DNA from: Paenibacillus sp.
GTDB lineage: Bacteria > Bacillota > Bacilli > Paenibacillales > YIM-B00363
Direction of reading: 5' to 3'
NCBI RefSeq assembly: GCF_031177825.1
Contig: NZ_JAPSKE010000005.1
Span: 124,001 to 188,000, forward strand
Length of the DNA stretch: 64,000 nucleotides
A program made the position numbers and the translations under genes. Of this stretch, positions 24,384-32,832 are shown piece after piece (the first letter of the stretch is position 1; each line of letters begins with the position of its first letter). A model generated the notes under the pieces. It was not told the origin of the DNA. It saw only the letters and a program-made list of their open reading frames with translations, and made no database searches.

Positions 24384-24727
24384 GTCCGTCAAGCCTGCTC
24401 CGGCCTGTCCGGCCTGCAAAACTACAGGTATTTAACTCCGGAGTACCCCGCCACGGCTTCGCTCCTGCAATAATGCAGCTATTTCACCCCTTTTGGAAGG
24501 TGCGGAGCTCAAATAACGATTCATTTGCAGTTATTCGGTCGTTTTCGGCCATCAGCGCACTTTTTACCTGTATTTTCGCAGCTGCGCCTCCTTCGCCGGG
24601 GTGCCCCGCTCGTTAACGAGCAAGGACAACCCGACAATTTACAATCCTTATGTTTGCGGAATTTAGGGGAAACCGCTTTCGTTTACGTGATATACTCGTT
24701 ACAACATCAGGACAAGGCGGTATTACA
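24384..24727. other. Intergenic stretch with internally repetitive motifs, no gene
   Basis: No supported coding frame. Related fragments recur within it (ACAGGTATTT, TGCAGCTATTT, TGCAGTTATT, ACCTGTATTTTCGCAGCT, some inverted), giving it the look of a degenerate dispersed intergenic element. Just before the next gene GATATACT may serve as a -10 region. Confidence 0.5.
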
Positions 24728-27046
24728 ATGAGCTTTCTAAAGACGCTGACGAACAGCTATTTCGCCAAGCTCGTCTTTTTCGGTTGCTTCCTTACGACGC
24801 TGCCTCTGCTCGCGTTGGGTTTTTATTCGTACAAAACCACGCTTGATATGACGGAGGCGCGGACGAATCGAGAAACGATGCAGCTATTAATCCAATTGCG
24901 GCTGACGACGGAACAAGTGCTGAAGACGGCGACGCATTCCGTAACGCAGACGGCAAGCTCTCCGGTAACGGAACGGAGCCTCGAGTCGAGTTTCAAAGGA
25001 GAAGACTTCCGGTTATACAAGGATCTGACTGCGAGCCTTCGTAACTTGCAAACCTTCGATACCGGGATCCAAGACATCCTGTTCGTCAACGCGAGACAAG
25101 GGTGGACGGTCGGCAACGACGGCCTGCGGCGTTGGGACCCGACGCGAGACGACCTCGCGTTCGACCGTTATTCGGACGAACGAACGGAGGATGCGTATTG
25201 GGCCTTCCAAGCGCATTCCGCTTTCCCCGGTCAGCCGATCGATTCGGATCCGAGATGCAACCGTCACCTCGAATACGTCGTAAAGCTTCCCGTGGATCGG
25301 TATGAAAAATCCGGCCTGCTCCTGACGCGGATTCCGGTGTGCGAGATGCTGCGGTTTTTCCCCCAATCCGAAAAACAGTACTTCATATTGGACGAATCGA
25401 TGCGAGTCATCGTCGCCGACCGCCCGGAAGTATTGGGGCGTTCTCTGACGGACGTAACGACGTACGAACCGACGGACGTCGCCGACTTGCAGGACTTCTT
25501 TAAAAGCGAAATCGACGGCCGACCATACGTCCTAACTTACCACCGCTCTTCGACGAACGGATGGACGTACTTGTCCGCGACCCCGATGAGCGAACTGACC
25601 CGCGAATCCGAACGAATCGGTTGGTTTACGTTTTATTTATGCTTAGCCTTTTTGTTGGCCGGCGCCGGCATGGTCTGTTGGTTCTCGCTTCGAATGTATA
25701 GACCGGTTCGCGCTTTGCTCCGCTCCGTTCTCCCGAAATCGGCCGCCGACGAACTTCCCGGTCGGCAGAACGAATTCCAGTGGATCGGCCAACAATTCCA
25801 GCGCTTACGGCAGTCGAAGGAGAAGCTTGAACAAGAGCGGTCCGCTCATATGAATCATGCGAAGAGTTACTTTTTGCTTCGGCTGCTCCAAGGCGACATT
25901 CGTCCCAAGGAAATCGACGAACAGCTGCGAACGTTCGGCTACGCGGCGCACGCGGCGCAATGGCGCCAAATGGCCGTGCTGTCCATCCAATTCGATGCCT
26001 TGGAACAATCCCGGTATCGGGAGTCCGACCGATCGTTGCTATTGTTTGCCGTCGGCAATATCGTAGAGGAACTGATTCCGGAACACCGGCGGCTATCGCC
26101 GACGATCATCGACAAGACGCAAATCGCGCTCGTCGGCGATTCGAACGCCGACGAGGCGGATTTCGCGCGCGGCCTGGAGCAGTACGCCTTGCAGATTCAA
26201 TCGACGGTCTCCTCCTTGTTGGGTCTGTCCGTCAGCGTCGCGATCAGCCAGCCGTTCCAAGCGTTCAGGGAAGCGCCGCGCGCCTTCCAGGAGGGAGCGG
26301 AGGCTCTGCATCATCGGATGCGGCTCGGGGGCGGCCTCGTCGTCCGGTACAGCAGCTTGCCGCCCAACCAAAAATTCGCCATCGCTTATCCGAAACGGTG
26401 GGAAGACGCCCTCACCGATTCCATTCGGCTGACGGAACCGGAGCAAGCGCATGAAGCGCTGGACCGGCTGCTTCGCGAGATTTTCGCCGTCGAACGCCAT
26501 CCGAAGGAATATCAGATCGCTCTGGCGAGACTCTTGAACCAATTAATTATCGTGATGCAAGAGCTCGGCGTAAGTATCGGCAGCGTATTTCGCGACAACG
26601 AATCCCCCTACGATCGCTTGTTTCAGTTGAAGACGCTCGCCGAGATCGAAGCTTGGTTGAAGACTGACATCGTCGCCCCGATGATCGACACGCTGCTGGA
26701 GCGCAAACAAGCGCAGTATCGACATCTGTCCGAAGAAATGATCGCTATGATTCATAATGAATTCGACACGGATCTGACGTTGGAGAAATGCGCGAAGCGG
26801 ATGCACTATAACATTAGTTACTTGAGTGGCGCGTTCCGCAAGGAAGCCGGACTCTCCTTCAGCGAATACTTATCCAACTACCGCCTTCATATGGCGAAAA
26901 AGTGGCTCCTCGAAACCGAAATGTCGATTAAAGACATCGCGGAACGTCTGCAGTACAACAATTCGCAAAACTTCATTCGCGCCTTCCGGAAAGCGGAGCA
27001 AATGACGCCGGGCCAGTATCGCAAGGAAGCCTGCCGCCCGGAGTAA
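24728..27046 (+). CDS. Membrane-anchored AraC-type regulator with extracellular sensor domain
   Basis: 772 residues. The ATG is preceded by CAAGGCGG. Membrane segment at ~12-35 (KLVFFGCFLTTLPLLALGFYSY), an extracellular Cache-like domain to about 300, and a second membrane segment (FYLCLAFLLAGAGMVCWFSLRMYRP). A long cytoplasmic region follows and then a C-terminal AraC double HTH (LTLEKCAKRMHYNISYLSGAFRKEAGLSFSEYL and IKDIAERLQYNNSQNFIRAFRKAEQMTPGQYRKE). It acts as a one-component transmembrane regulator. It is convergent with two binding-protein genes and probably controls them or a linked polysaccharide locus. Confidence 0.9.
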   Translation: MSFLKTLTNSYFAKLVFFGCFLTTLPLLALGFYSYKTTLDMTEARTNRETMQLLIQLRLTTEQVLKTATHSVTQTASSPVTERSLESSFKGEDFRLYKDLTASLRNLQTFDTGIQDILFVNARQGWTVGNDGLRRWDPTRDDLAFDRYSDERTEDAYWAFQAHSAFPGQPIDSDPRCNRHLEYVVKLPVDRYEKSGLLLTRIPVCEMLRFFPQSEKQYFILDESMRVIVADRPEVLGRSLTDVTTYEPTDVADLQDFFKSEIDGRPYVLTYHRSSTNGWTYLSATPMSELTRESERIGWFTFYLCLAFLLAGAGMVCWFSLRMYRPVRALLRSVLPKSAADELPGRQNEFQWIGQQFQRLRQSKEKLEQERSAHMNHAKSYFLLRLLQGDIRPKEIDEQLRTFGYAAHAAQWRQMAVLSIQFDALEQSRYRESDRSLLLFAVGNIVEELIPEHRRLSPTIIDKTQIALVGDSNADEADFARGLEQYALQIQSTVSSLLGLSVSVAISQPFQAFREAPRAFQEGAEALHHRMRLGGGLVVRYSSLPPNQKFAIAYPKRWEDALTDSIRLTEPEQAHEALDRLLREIFAVERHPKEYQIALARLLNQLIIVMQELGVSIGSVFRDNESPYDRLFQLKTLAEIEAWLKTDIVAPMIDTLLERKQAQYRHLSEEMIAMIHNEFDTDLTLEKCAKRMHYNISYLSGAFRKEAGLSFSEYLSNYRLHMAKKWLLETEMSIKDIAERLQYNNSQNFIRAFRKAEQMTPGQYRKEACRPE

Positions 27047-27057
27047 ATCGGCGGAAC

Positions 27058-27090
27058 GAGAGCGCGGACGAACACATCCGTCCGCGCTCG
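27058..27090. terminator. Bidirectional terminator-like hairpin between convergent genes
   Basis: GAGCGCGGACG pairs with CGTCCGCGCTC around an 8-base loop, exactly between the regulator and binding-protein stop codons. T-runs are absent on both sides. Confidence 0.65.
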
Positions 27091-27096
27091 ATTGCG

Positions 27097-28647
27097 TTAC
27101 TTCCCTGGCTTATAGTGCTCATTGATTTCCTCGATCACCTTGCCGCCGCCGTCCTTGACCCACTTGTCGATCGCCGCTTGGAACCCCGCTTCGTCGATAT
27201 CGCCCATTATGAACTTGTATGTCGCGTCGATAATGATCTGCTGCAGCTGAACGCCCTTCTCGTCTCGAGTCGGCGAGTCGAAGCCCGCCGCCGGATCGTT
27301 GATCAGAAGATTGTTGTTATCGGCCATCGCATCGTTCGTTTGCGACTCCAGCTCCGTCGCCTCGTAAGCGGTCAACCCTGCGATCGTCTCCGGTCCCCCG
27401 ACGCGCAAGCTTAAGAACGGACGCACCTCGCGATCTTTGATCGCGGTTTTCTCCGGCTCGCTGAACACCTTCGCTTGGCCGTCGACGACTTCGTAATGCT
27501 CGCCCTCGATGCCATAGCTGATCAAATTGTAGATCTCGGGATTCATGAGGTGGTCGAAGAAAGCCAGCGCCTTCTTTAGTTGCTCTTCGCTCTTTACCGA
27601 AGACTTCGGGAACAACACCATGTTTCCGAACCCCGGAACGGACCATACGCCCCATTGTCCCGCAGGCCCCTTGATTCGGTTGACGACGGCCAGCTCGGTC
27701 TCCGGCATCGCGGCCGACATGTCCCGCTGATAGCCCGGAGCGGCACAGATGCAGCCGATGTACACGCCCGCCTTGCCGGACTTAAACAACGCTTCGTGAT
27801 CGGGCTTGCTGGTCACCGGGAAATCGTGATTGATCAACCCTTCGTCCAATAATTTCTTAAAGAATTTCATCGTTTCGACGTATTCCGGAAACATGAATTC
27901 CGGACGAAGCTCGCCGCCTTGATCCCCCCAGTTATTGGGCGTGCCGAAATACGAGCTGACGGTCTTGAACGCGCCGTAGACGAGATCGCTCCGATCCGCT
28001 AGGCCGATCGTGTCCGCTTGGCCGTCGCCGTCGGGATCTTGTTCCTTGAACGCCTTCATCATGGCGTACAGATCGTCGATCGTCTCCGGCGCCTTCAACC
28101 CCAGTTGATCCGCCCAGTCTTTTCGGTAAATGACCCCTTGTCTGGATAAAGGAGTCGCGGAATACACGCCGTACATTTTGCCGTCGACCGCGCTGTTCTT
28201 TAACACGGTAGGGTCCAAGTTGCTCAGATAAGGGAATTCCTTGAGATAGGGACCGATTTCCCAAAATTGCCCCGCGCGCAGCGCGCTTTTGAAATTGTTG
28301 TAGATCGCGATATTCCCGACGTATACCGCTTGAGGCAAGGCGTCGGTCGCCAGCGCGGATATCACCTTTTCCTCGTAGGACGCGTTCGGCACCCAATTGA
28401 TTTCCAGCTTCGTATTCGTCTTCTCCTCGAGGACGCGCAGCAATTTGTCGCTCGGCAGTTCGGGCGTATGCAGTACGGTCATGACGCTCAGCTCGAACGG
28501 CGCGTCGGCCGAGGACCCGTTCGCCGCCGACGACGCCGGTTCCTCCCCGCCGGCGGACGAGCATGCCGCAGAGACGACAAGCAGCGCAAGGGATACCGCG
28601 AACGCGCTCCAACGCCGCCCCCTTCTCCTTCTAATGGTTCCGATCAT
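27097..28647 (-). CDS. LplA-type oligosaccharide-binding lipoprotein, copy 1 (no permeases nearby)
   Basis: 516 residues from the ATG with AGGAGG 10 bases upstream. A basic n-region (RRRRGRRW) leads to lipobox VSAAC. The binding fold contains DPDGDGQADTIGL (~180-192), an EF-hand-like calcium-binding loop common in this family, and VIYRKDWADQLGLKAPET. It is paralogous to the protein encoded at 28798-30306: about 60% identical by eye across the segment from VIYRKDW to DFPVTSK. No permease gene accompanies either copy, so it must borrow a transporter or act as a signalling partner of the nearby membrane regulator. Confidence 0.92.
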   Translation of the reverse strand: MIGTIRRRRGRRWSAFAVSLALLVVSAACSSAGGEEPASSAANGSSADAPFELSVMTVLHTPELPSDKLLRVLEEKTNTKLEINWVPNASYEEKVISALATDALPQAVYVGNIAIYNNFKSALRAGQFWEIGPYLKEFPYLSNLDPTVLKNSAVDGKMYGVYSATPLSRQGVIYRKDWADQLGLKAPETIDDLYAMMKAFKEQDPDGDGQADTIGLADRSDLVYGAFKTVSSYFGTPNNWGDQGGELRPEFMFPEYVETMKFFKKLLDEGLINHDFPVTSKPDHEALFKSGKAGVYIGCICAAPGYQRDMSAAMPETELAVVNRIKGPAGQWGVWSVPGFGNMVLFPKSSVKSEEQLKKALAFFDHLMNPEIYNLISYGIEGEHYEVVDGQAKVFSEPEKTAIKDREVRPFLSLRVGGPETIAGLTAYEATELESQTNDAMADNNNLLINDPAAGFDSPTRDEKGVQLQQIIIDATYKFIMGDIDEAGFQAAIDKWVKDGGGKVIEEINEHYKPGK

Positions 28648-28737
28648 TCGTTTTTGACCTCCTGTGAACCGAGATAGTGGTCTTGCCCCCTCATCGTAGC
28701 GCAGAACTTCGGAGGACGACGATAATCCGGACATTAG

Positions 28738-28762
28738 AAAACCCGCATGAGATGCGGGTTTC
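28738..28762 (-). terminator. Intrinsic terminator between the two binding-protein genes
   Basis: AACCCGCAT / ATGCGGGTT stem followed on the minus strand by TTTTC. It ends the transcript of the gene at 28798-30306 and makes the downstream copy a separate unit. Confidence 0.85.
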
Positions 28763-28797
28763 CCGGGGGTACGCGAAGAAATGATTATCCGATTTAT

Positions 28798-30306
28798 TCA
28801 TGGCGTCGACGTCTTGCGCCGGTACTGCTCGTTGTATTCCGCGATCATCTTATCGCCTCCCTGCGCCCTCCACTCGACGACCGCCTCCCGGAATCCGTCG
28901 TCGTCGATTTGCCCCAGCATGTATTGGTAGGCGGCGTCCGCGATCCGTCGCTGTAACCGTCCCCCGAGCTCGTCGAAGGTTCTCGATTCGAGTCCGAGCG
29001 TAGGGTCGTCGATAAGCATGTTGTCGTTGTCTTTAATCCGTTCGCCGACCTTGACGGACAACGCGTCGGTCTCGTAAGGAGGCATGGCGTCGATGGTGCT
29101 CGGTCCCCCGATCTGGAGTTGGATCAGCGGCTTTACTTCCCGTTCCACGACTTCCGGATCGGCGATCATGTTCGCTTTCCCGTCCGTCTTCTCATAATGC
29201 CGCCCCTCGATCCCGTACTGCAGCAGGTGGTAAACCTCAGGGTCCATTAAGGCGTCGTAGAAGGACAACACCCGCTCCAGCTCCGCCTCCGACGAAATCG
29301 AAGATTTCGGAAACAGAAAAGCGGCTCCGTACCCAGGAATCGACCATACGCCGGGGCCGTTCGGGCCCTCGATTCGATTCGCGACGTCGACTTCCGCCTT
29401 CGGATTCCGCTTTGCGGCTTCGCGATACAGACCGACGGCATCGCTCAACGAGCCGATGTACGCGCCGGCGGTACCGTTAATGAACAGGTCGCGCTGCGCG
29501 CTCTTGCTCGTGACGGGAAAGTCCGCGTTCACCGCCCCCCTCTCCCGAAGCGAACGAAAAAAATTCATCGTCTCTATGTAGGCCGGGAACATAAATTCAG
29601 GCTCCAGGCCTCCGTCCTTGACGCCCCATTGGTTCGGAACGCCGAAATACGAGGAGACGGTCTTGAACGCCCCGTATACCATGTCGTTGCGTTCGGCTAA
29701 CCCGATGGTGTTTCTTAGGCCGTCGCCGTCGGGGTCTCGCTCGGCGAAGGCGACGAGCATCTCGAACAGCTCGTCCACGGTCGTCGGCGGTTCCAAGCCG
29801 AGGCGATCCAGCCAATCTTTTCGATAGATCACGCCTTGCCGGGAGCGTGGGCGCTCTTGGTACAAGCCGTAAATTTTTCCGTCGACCGCCGCGCTTCGGA
29901 GCACGTCTTCGTCAAGGCGCCGCAGGTTTCCGTATTTCTCCAGGTACGGACCGATTTCCCAAAATTCTCCGTGTCGGATCGCGTCCTTAAGCTCCTTGTA
30001 GAAGGATTGGCTGCCCGTAGAGACGGCCATCGGCAGGGAGTCGGTCGCCATGGCCGCCTTGAGTTTCTCGTAATAAATCTCTCCCGAAATCCACTTCACG
30101 TCCAGCTCCGCGCCGGTCTTCCGTTCGACGAGCTTCATCACCTCGTCGTCGGGCAGCTTCGAAGTATGCAGCACGGCCATGATGCTAATCTCGAACGGCG
30201 TTTCCTCGGAAGCGGGGCGTGGCGTCCCGTTTCGTTCGCCGCACGCCGTTGCGAAAAGCATGGCCGCGCTCGCAAGCAAGAGCAACCATCTTTGATGTAA
30301 ACGCAT
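28798..30306 (-). CDS. LplA-type oligosaccharide-binding lipoprotein, copy 2 (no permeases nearby)
   Basis: 502 residues. Signal peptide with lipobox FATAC (Cys ~20). Same domain plan as its downstream paralogue, including the EF-hand-like DPDGDGLRNTIGL loop, VYGAFKTVSSYFGVPN and PEFMFPAYIETMNFF. The start is the ATG at 30306; the RBS (GGGGTGGG) is weak, so the exact start is uncertain. It follows the decayed rhamnogalacturonan esterase gene on the same strand, which suggests a pectin-derived ligand. No permease is linked. Confidence 0.9.
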   Translation of the reverse strand: MRLHQRWLLLLASAAMLFATACGERNGTPRPASEETPFEISIMAVLHTSKLPDDEVMKLVERKTGAELDVKWISGEIYYEKLKAAMATDSLPMAVSTGSQSFYKELKDAIRHGEFWEIGPYLEKYGNLRRLDEDVLRSAAVDGKIYGLYQERPRSRQGVIYRKDWLDRLGLEPPTTVDELFEMLVAFAERDPDGDGLRNTIGLAERNDMVYGAFKTVSSYFGVPNQWGVKDGGLEPEFMFPAYIETMNFFRSLRERGAVNADFPVTSKSAQRDLFINGTAGAYIGSLSDAVGLYREAAKRNPKAEVDVANRIEGPNGPGVWSIPGYGAAFLFPKSSISSEAELERVLSFYDALMDPEVYHLLQYGIEGRHYEKTDGKANMIADPEVVEREVKPLIQLQIGGPSTIDAMPPYETDALSVKVGERIKDNDNMLIDDPTLGLESRTFDELGGRLQRRIADAAYQYMLGQIDDDGFREAVVEWRAQGGDKMIAEYNEQYRRKTSTP

Positions 30307-30330
30307 ATGCCTTACGTCCCACCCCTCGAC

Positions 30331-30374
30331 TGAAAAACGAAGACCACGCGAACGCTTGAGGTCGGCATGGTCTT
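30331..30374 (-). terminator. Probable terminator after the decayed esterase gene
   Basis: Arms AAGACCA / TGGTCTT extended by GC pairs, about 15-base loop, followed on the minus strand by CGTTTTTC. Confidence 0.6.
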
Positions 30375-30388
30375 GTCTTTTCCTTATA

Positions 30389-31533
30389 CTAAACGCCGTC
30401 GTTCTCCGCAAGGACCGGCTGCGTCAGGACCCACATAAAGTATAACGTTTTGGCCGCCTTCGCGCGCGTCACGATCGTTTTCGGTTCCAGCTCCGTCCCG
30501 TTCCCGTTCCACCCCCGAGCGATCCCTTTTTCCGATCGGAGCAAGCCCAGTTCGTACGCGTCCCTTAATTTGCGCGCTACTGCCGGAGACACGAGATGAA
30601 CGTCGGTCAGCTGGTCGAACGACACCACGGGATAAAACATAACCCCCTTCGCGCCGGAATCCAAATTCGGATCGTACCCCGCATCGTCCGGCGTTAAGGC
30701 AGTGCCGTTATAGTCGGTCATGTACTTCGGCTTCGTTACGAATTTCGCATGATACGCGTCGTAGAGGATGGCTCCCATCGTTTCGCGGGACAAATCGCCG
30801 TCCGAATACTCCGCGATCTTCGTCGGATTCAACCGCATCGCTTTGCACAGGGCAATAACGAATTCCGAGACGGTCGCGGGACGTTCCGGATGGAAGTTTC
30901 CGTCTTCCTCCTTGCTCATGATCCCAAGCTGCAGTAGCTTCTCGATCTGATTTCGGTAATGCGCATGAACCCCCGTCATCGTATCCTTCGCGATTTCCGG
31001 ATACACCTGCGACCAATCGTTCGAGGCGATCGCTTTCCGAACTTCCGCTTTGAGGTAGGAAGCAACCTCGGCCGCCGAAGAGTCCCCCTCCGCTCCCAGC
31101 CTCTCGATCCGCGTGACGACCATCCGGGCGAATTGTTTGGACAATGCCTCTTTATAATGCGTCCCGTCGATTTTATTCGACGGATGCCCGTTCGCGAAAC
31201 TGCCGTCATTCGACTTGCCGGGCGTTTCCCCCGCTTCGATCGACATGAAGACGGCGGTCGTCGCCTCTATCCCGATCTCGTTGTAGTATTCGACGCTTGC
31301 CGAATTCAGATCGATGACCGGAATGGACATTTCATGGCCTGCGCGCTTCATCATCTCGGGGAACTTCCAACGATCTCGTCCGTATGCACGTCTCTGGACG
31401 GCATGGTCCCGGTTCGACGCACGAATCCGTACCCTAAAGAGGGGTCGAATAACGGCGCACCGCGCTTCGCGTCGTAAGGGACTAAAACATAACCGTCCTT
31501 GGGGGTATTCGTAAAATTGAATGACAACGGCAT
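30389..31533 (-). pseudogene. Rhamnogalacturonan acetylesterase gene with internal deletion and frameshift
   Basis: The gene begins at ATG 31533 (RBS GGAGGAG) with MPLSFNFTNTPKDGYVLVPYDAKRG and the N-terminal beta-domain of SGNH rhamnogalacturonan acetylesterases, up to about 31365. The frame then stops (TGA near 31351). In another frame the family's C-terminal part starts abruptly: MMKRAGHEMSIPVIDLNSASV and the catalytic Asp/His region IDGTHYKEALSKQFARMVV. The middle, with the catalytic Ser motif (GDS) and the GN/HND blocks, is missing. After it comes an SLH-like C-terminal extension (~residues 250 onward of the second frame). The product cannot be an active esterase. It followed GH105 in a pectin-degradation unit. 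Confidence 0.8.
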
Positions 31534-31535
31534 CG

Positions 31536-32654
31536 TCACAGCTCCTCCTCCGCTTCGATCGAGGCCAGCAAGAAGGGGGCCATTCCCATCGGCGCATCCG
31601 ATACGACCTGCTCCGACACATAATACGCGAACGATCCGTTCCGATCGGCGCTAAGCCCCGCTCCGTGACAGATGCCGTGCAAGTGCACGTCTCCGTTCGC
31701 GTCGATGTCCGCAAGGCGATTCACGATCCCCTCGTATCCCTTCCGTATCGGCTCGCGAAACGACGGTTCCAAATACCCGAGCCGCAGCCCCTTCGCCATG
31801 GCGTAGACGAACATGCAGCTTCCCGACGCTTCGAGATAGTTCCCCTTGCGGTCCCCTTGGTCCAGCACCTGGTACCACAACCCGGATTCCTTATCTTGCA
31901 CGCGCAGCAACGCCAAACACATCCGGTGGAAAATGCCGACGATCGTGCCCCGCTTCGGATGGTTTACGGGGAAATGCTCCAGACTGTCGGCAAGCGCCAT
32001 CGCGTACCACCCCATCGCCCGGCTCCAAAAGTGCGAGGACCGTCCGGTCGTCGAATCGGCCCATTCCTGCTCCCGCGACTCGTCCCAGCCGTGATACAAC
32101 AATCCCGTTCGCGGGTCTCTCGTTTTTCGCTCGATCAGCAGCAGCTGGTGCGCGGCTTCATCCAGCAAATCCGGCCGGTCGAACAAGGCGGCGTATTCCG
32201 CCAAGAACGGCGTCGCCATGTACAGGCCGTCGAGCCACATCTGGAACGGATACACCTTCTTATGCCAAAACCCGCCTTCGGACGTTCGAGGATGCCCTTC
32301 GAGCTGTGCGGCCAGCCGATTCGCCGCCTCGGCGTACCGCGATTCGCCCGTCTCTCGATATAACGTCAATACATTCTTCCCCTGGTTGATTTGGTCTAAA
32401 TTGTATTCTTCCAAGCGGTACGTACGGATGCTTCCGTCCGCTTGCACGAAAGCGTCCATATGGCGTTTCATAAAGTCATGATACGCTCGATGATCGAGTC
32501 GTTCGCCGGCTTTCGCCATCGCCCGCAGGAGCATGCCGGGGACGTACGCCCACCGTTTCAAAATATATTCGTGATTGCCTTTGTCGTCGCATTGACGCAG
32601 AATCGTATCCGCGATCGCACGCGACCATGCCTTCGTCTCAATCGGACCGCTCAT
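31536..32654 (-). CDS. yteR: Unsaturated rhamnogalacturonyl hydrolase (GH105, YteR/YesR type)
   Basis: 372 residues, matching the ~373 of YteR. An (alpha/alpha)6 barrel with the catalytic Asp ~142 in QMWLDGLYMATPF and the substrate-binding Asp ~88 in NLDQIN. No signal peptide: it acts in the cytoplasm on unsaturated galacturonyl-rhamnose disaccharides from rhamnogalacturonan lyases. RBS GGAGGAG before the ATG. Its start overlaps the stop of a 32-residue remnant (ATGA), and its own stop overlaps the start region of the decayed esterase. It is divergent from an AraC regulator. The symbol is by similarity to YteR; YesR is equally possible. Confidence 0.9.
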   Translation of the reverse strand: MSGPIETKAWSRAIADTILRQCDDKGNHEYILKRWAYVPGMLLRAMAKAGERLDHRAYHDFMKRHMDAFVQADGSIRTYRLEEYNLDQINQGKNVLTLYRETGESRYAEAANRLAAQLEGHPRTSEGGFWHKKVYPFQMWLDGLYMATPFLAEYAALFDRPDLLDEAAHQLLLIERKTRDPRTGLLYHGWDESREQEWADSTTGRSSHFWSRAMGWYAMALADSLEHFPVNHPKRGTIVGIFHRMCLALLRVQDKESGLWYQVLDQGDRKGNYLEASGSCMFVYAMAKGLRLGYLEPSFREPIRKGYEGIVNRLADIDANGDVHLHGICHGAGLSADRNGSFAYYVSEQVVSDAPMGMAPFLLASIEAEEEL

Positions 32655-32749
32655 CGATCTTCTCCTCCCTGTTCCAAAGCGCTTACTATCCCTCCGCGGC
32701 TTGAAGCGAGGAAATCGCCGGCTCCTTGCGCCGACACGGTAATGGCCAT
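32651..32749 (-). pseudogene. Probable N-terminal remnant of a pectinesterase gene (32 residues)
   Basis: ATG at 32749 with AAAGGAG 8 bases upstream. The first residues MAITVSAQGAGDF match the N-terminus of Gram-positive pectin methylesterases, which continue with a TVQ.AVDAVP-like segment. Here the sequence changes to LASSRGGIVSALEQGGEDR and stops with a TGA that overlaps the GH105 start codon (ATGA). The simplest reading is an internal deletion that left only the start and its promoter signals. It may now serve as a leader that couples translation to GH105. Confidence 0.55.
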
Positions 32750-32761
32750 CGGAAAAACTCC

Positions 32762-32790
32762 TTTCGAAACGAATGAGAACTCTATATAAT
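32762..32790 (+). promoter_or_regulatory. Candidate promoter of the AraC regulator gene
   Basis: TTTCGA (32762-32767), a 17-base spacer and TATAAT (32785-32790). If used, transcription starts near 32797. That excludes the upstream ATG at 32773 and supports the GTG start at 32833. Confidence 0.5.
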
Positions 32791-32832
32791 TGGGAAAACG
32801 AAACGACAGACGCCCGGGAGAGTGGTTTCCCC

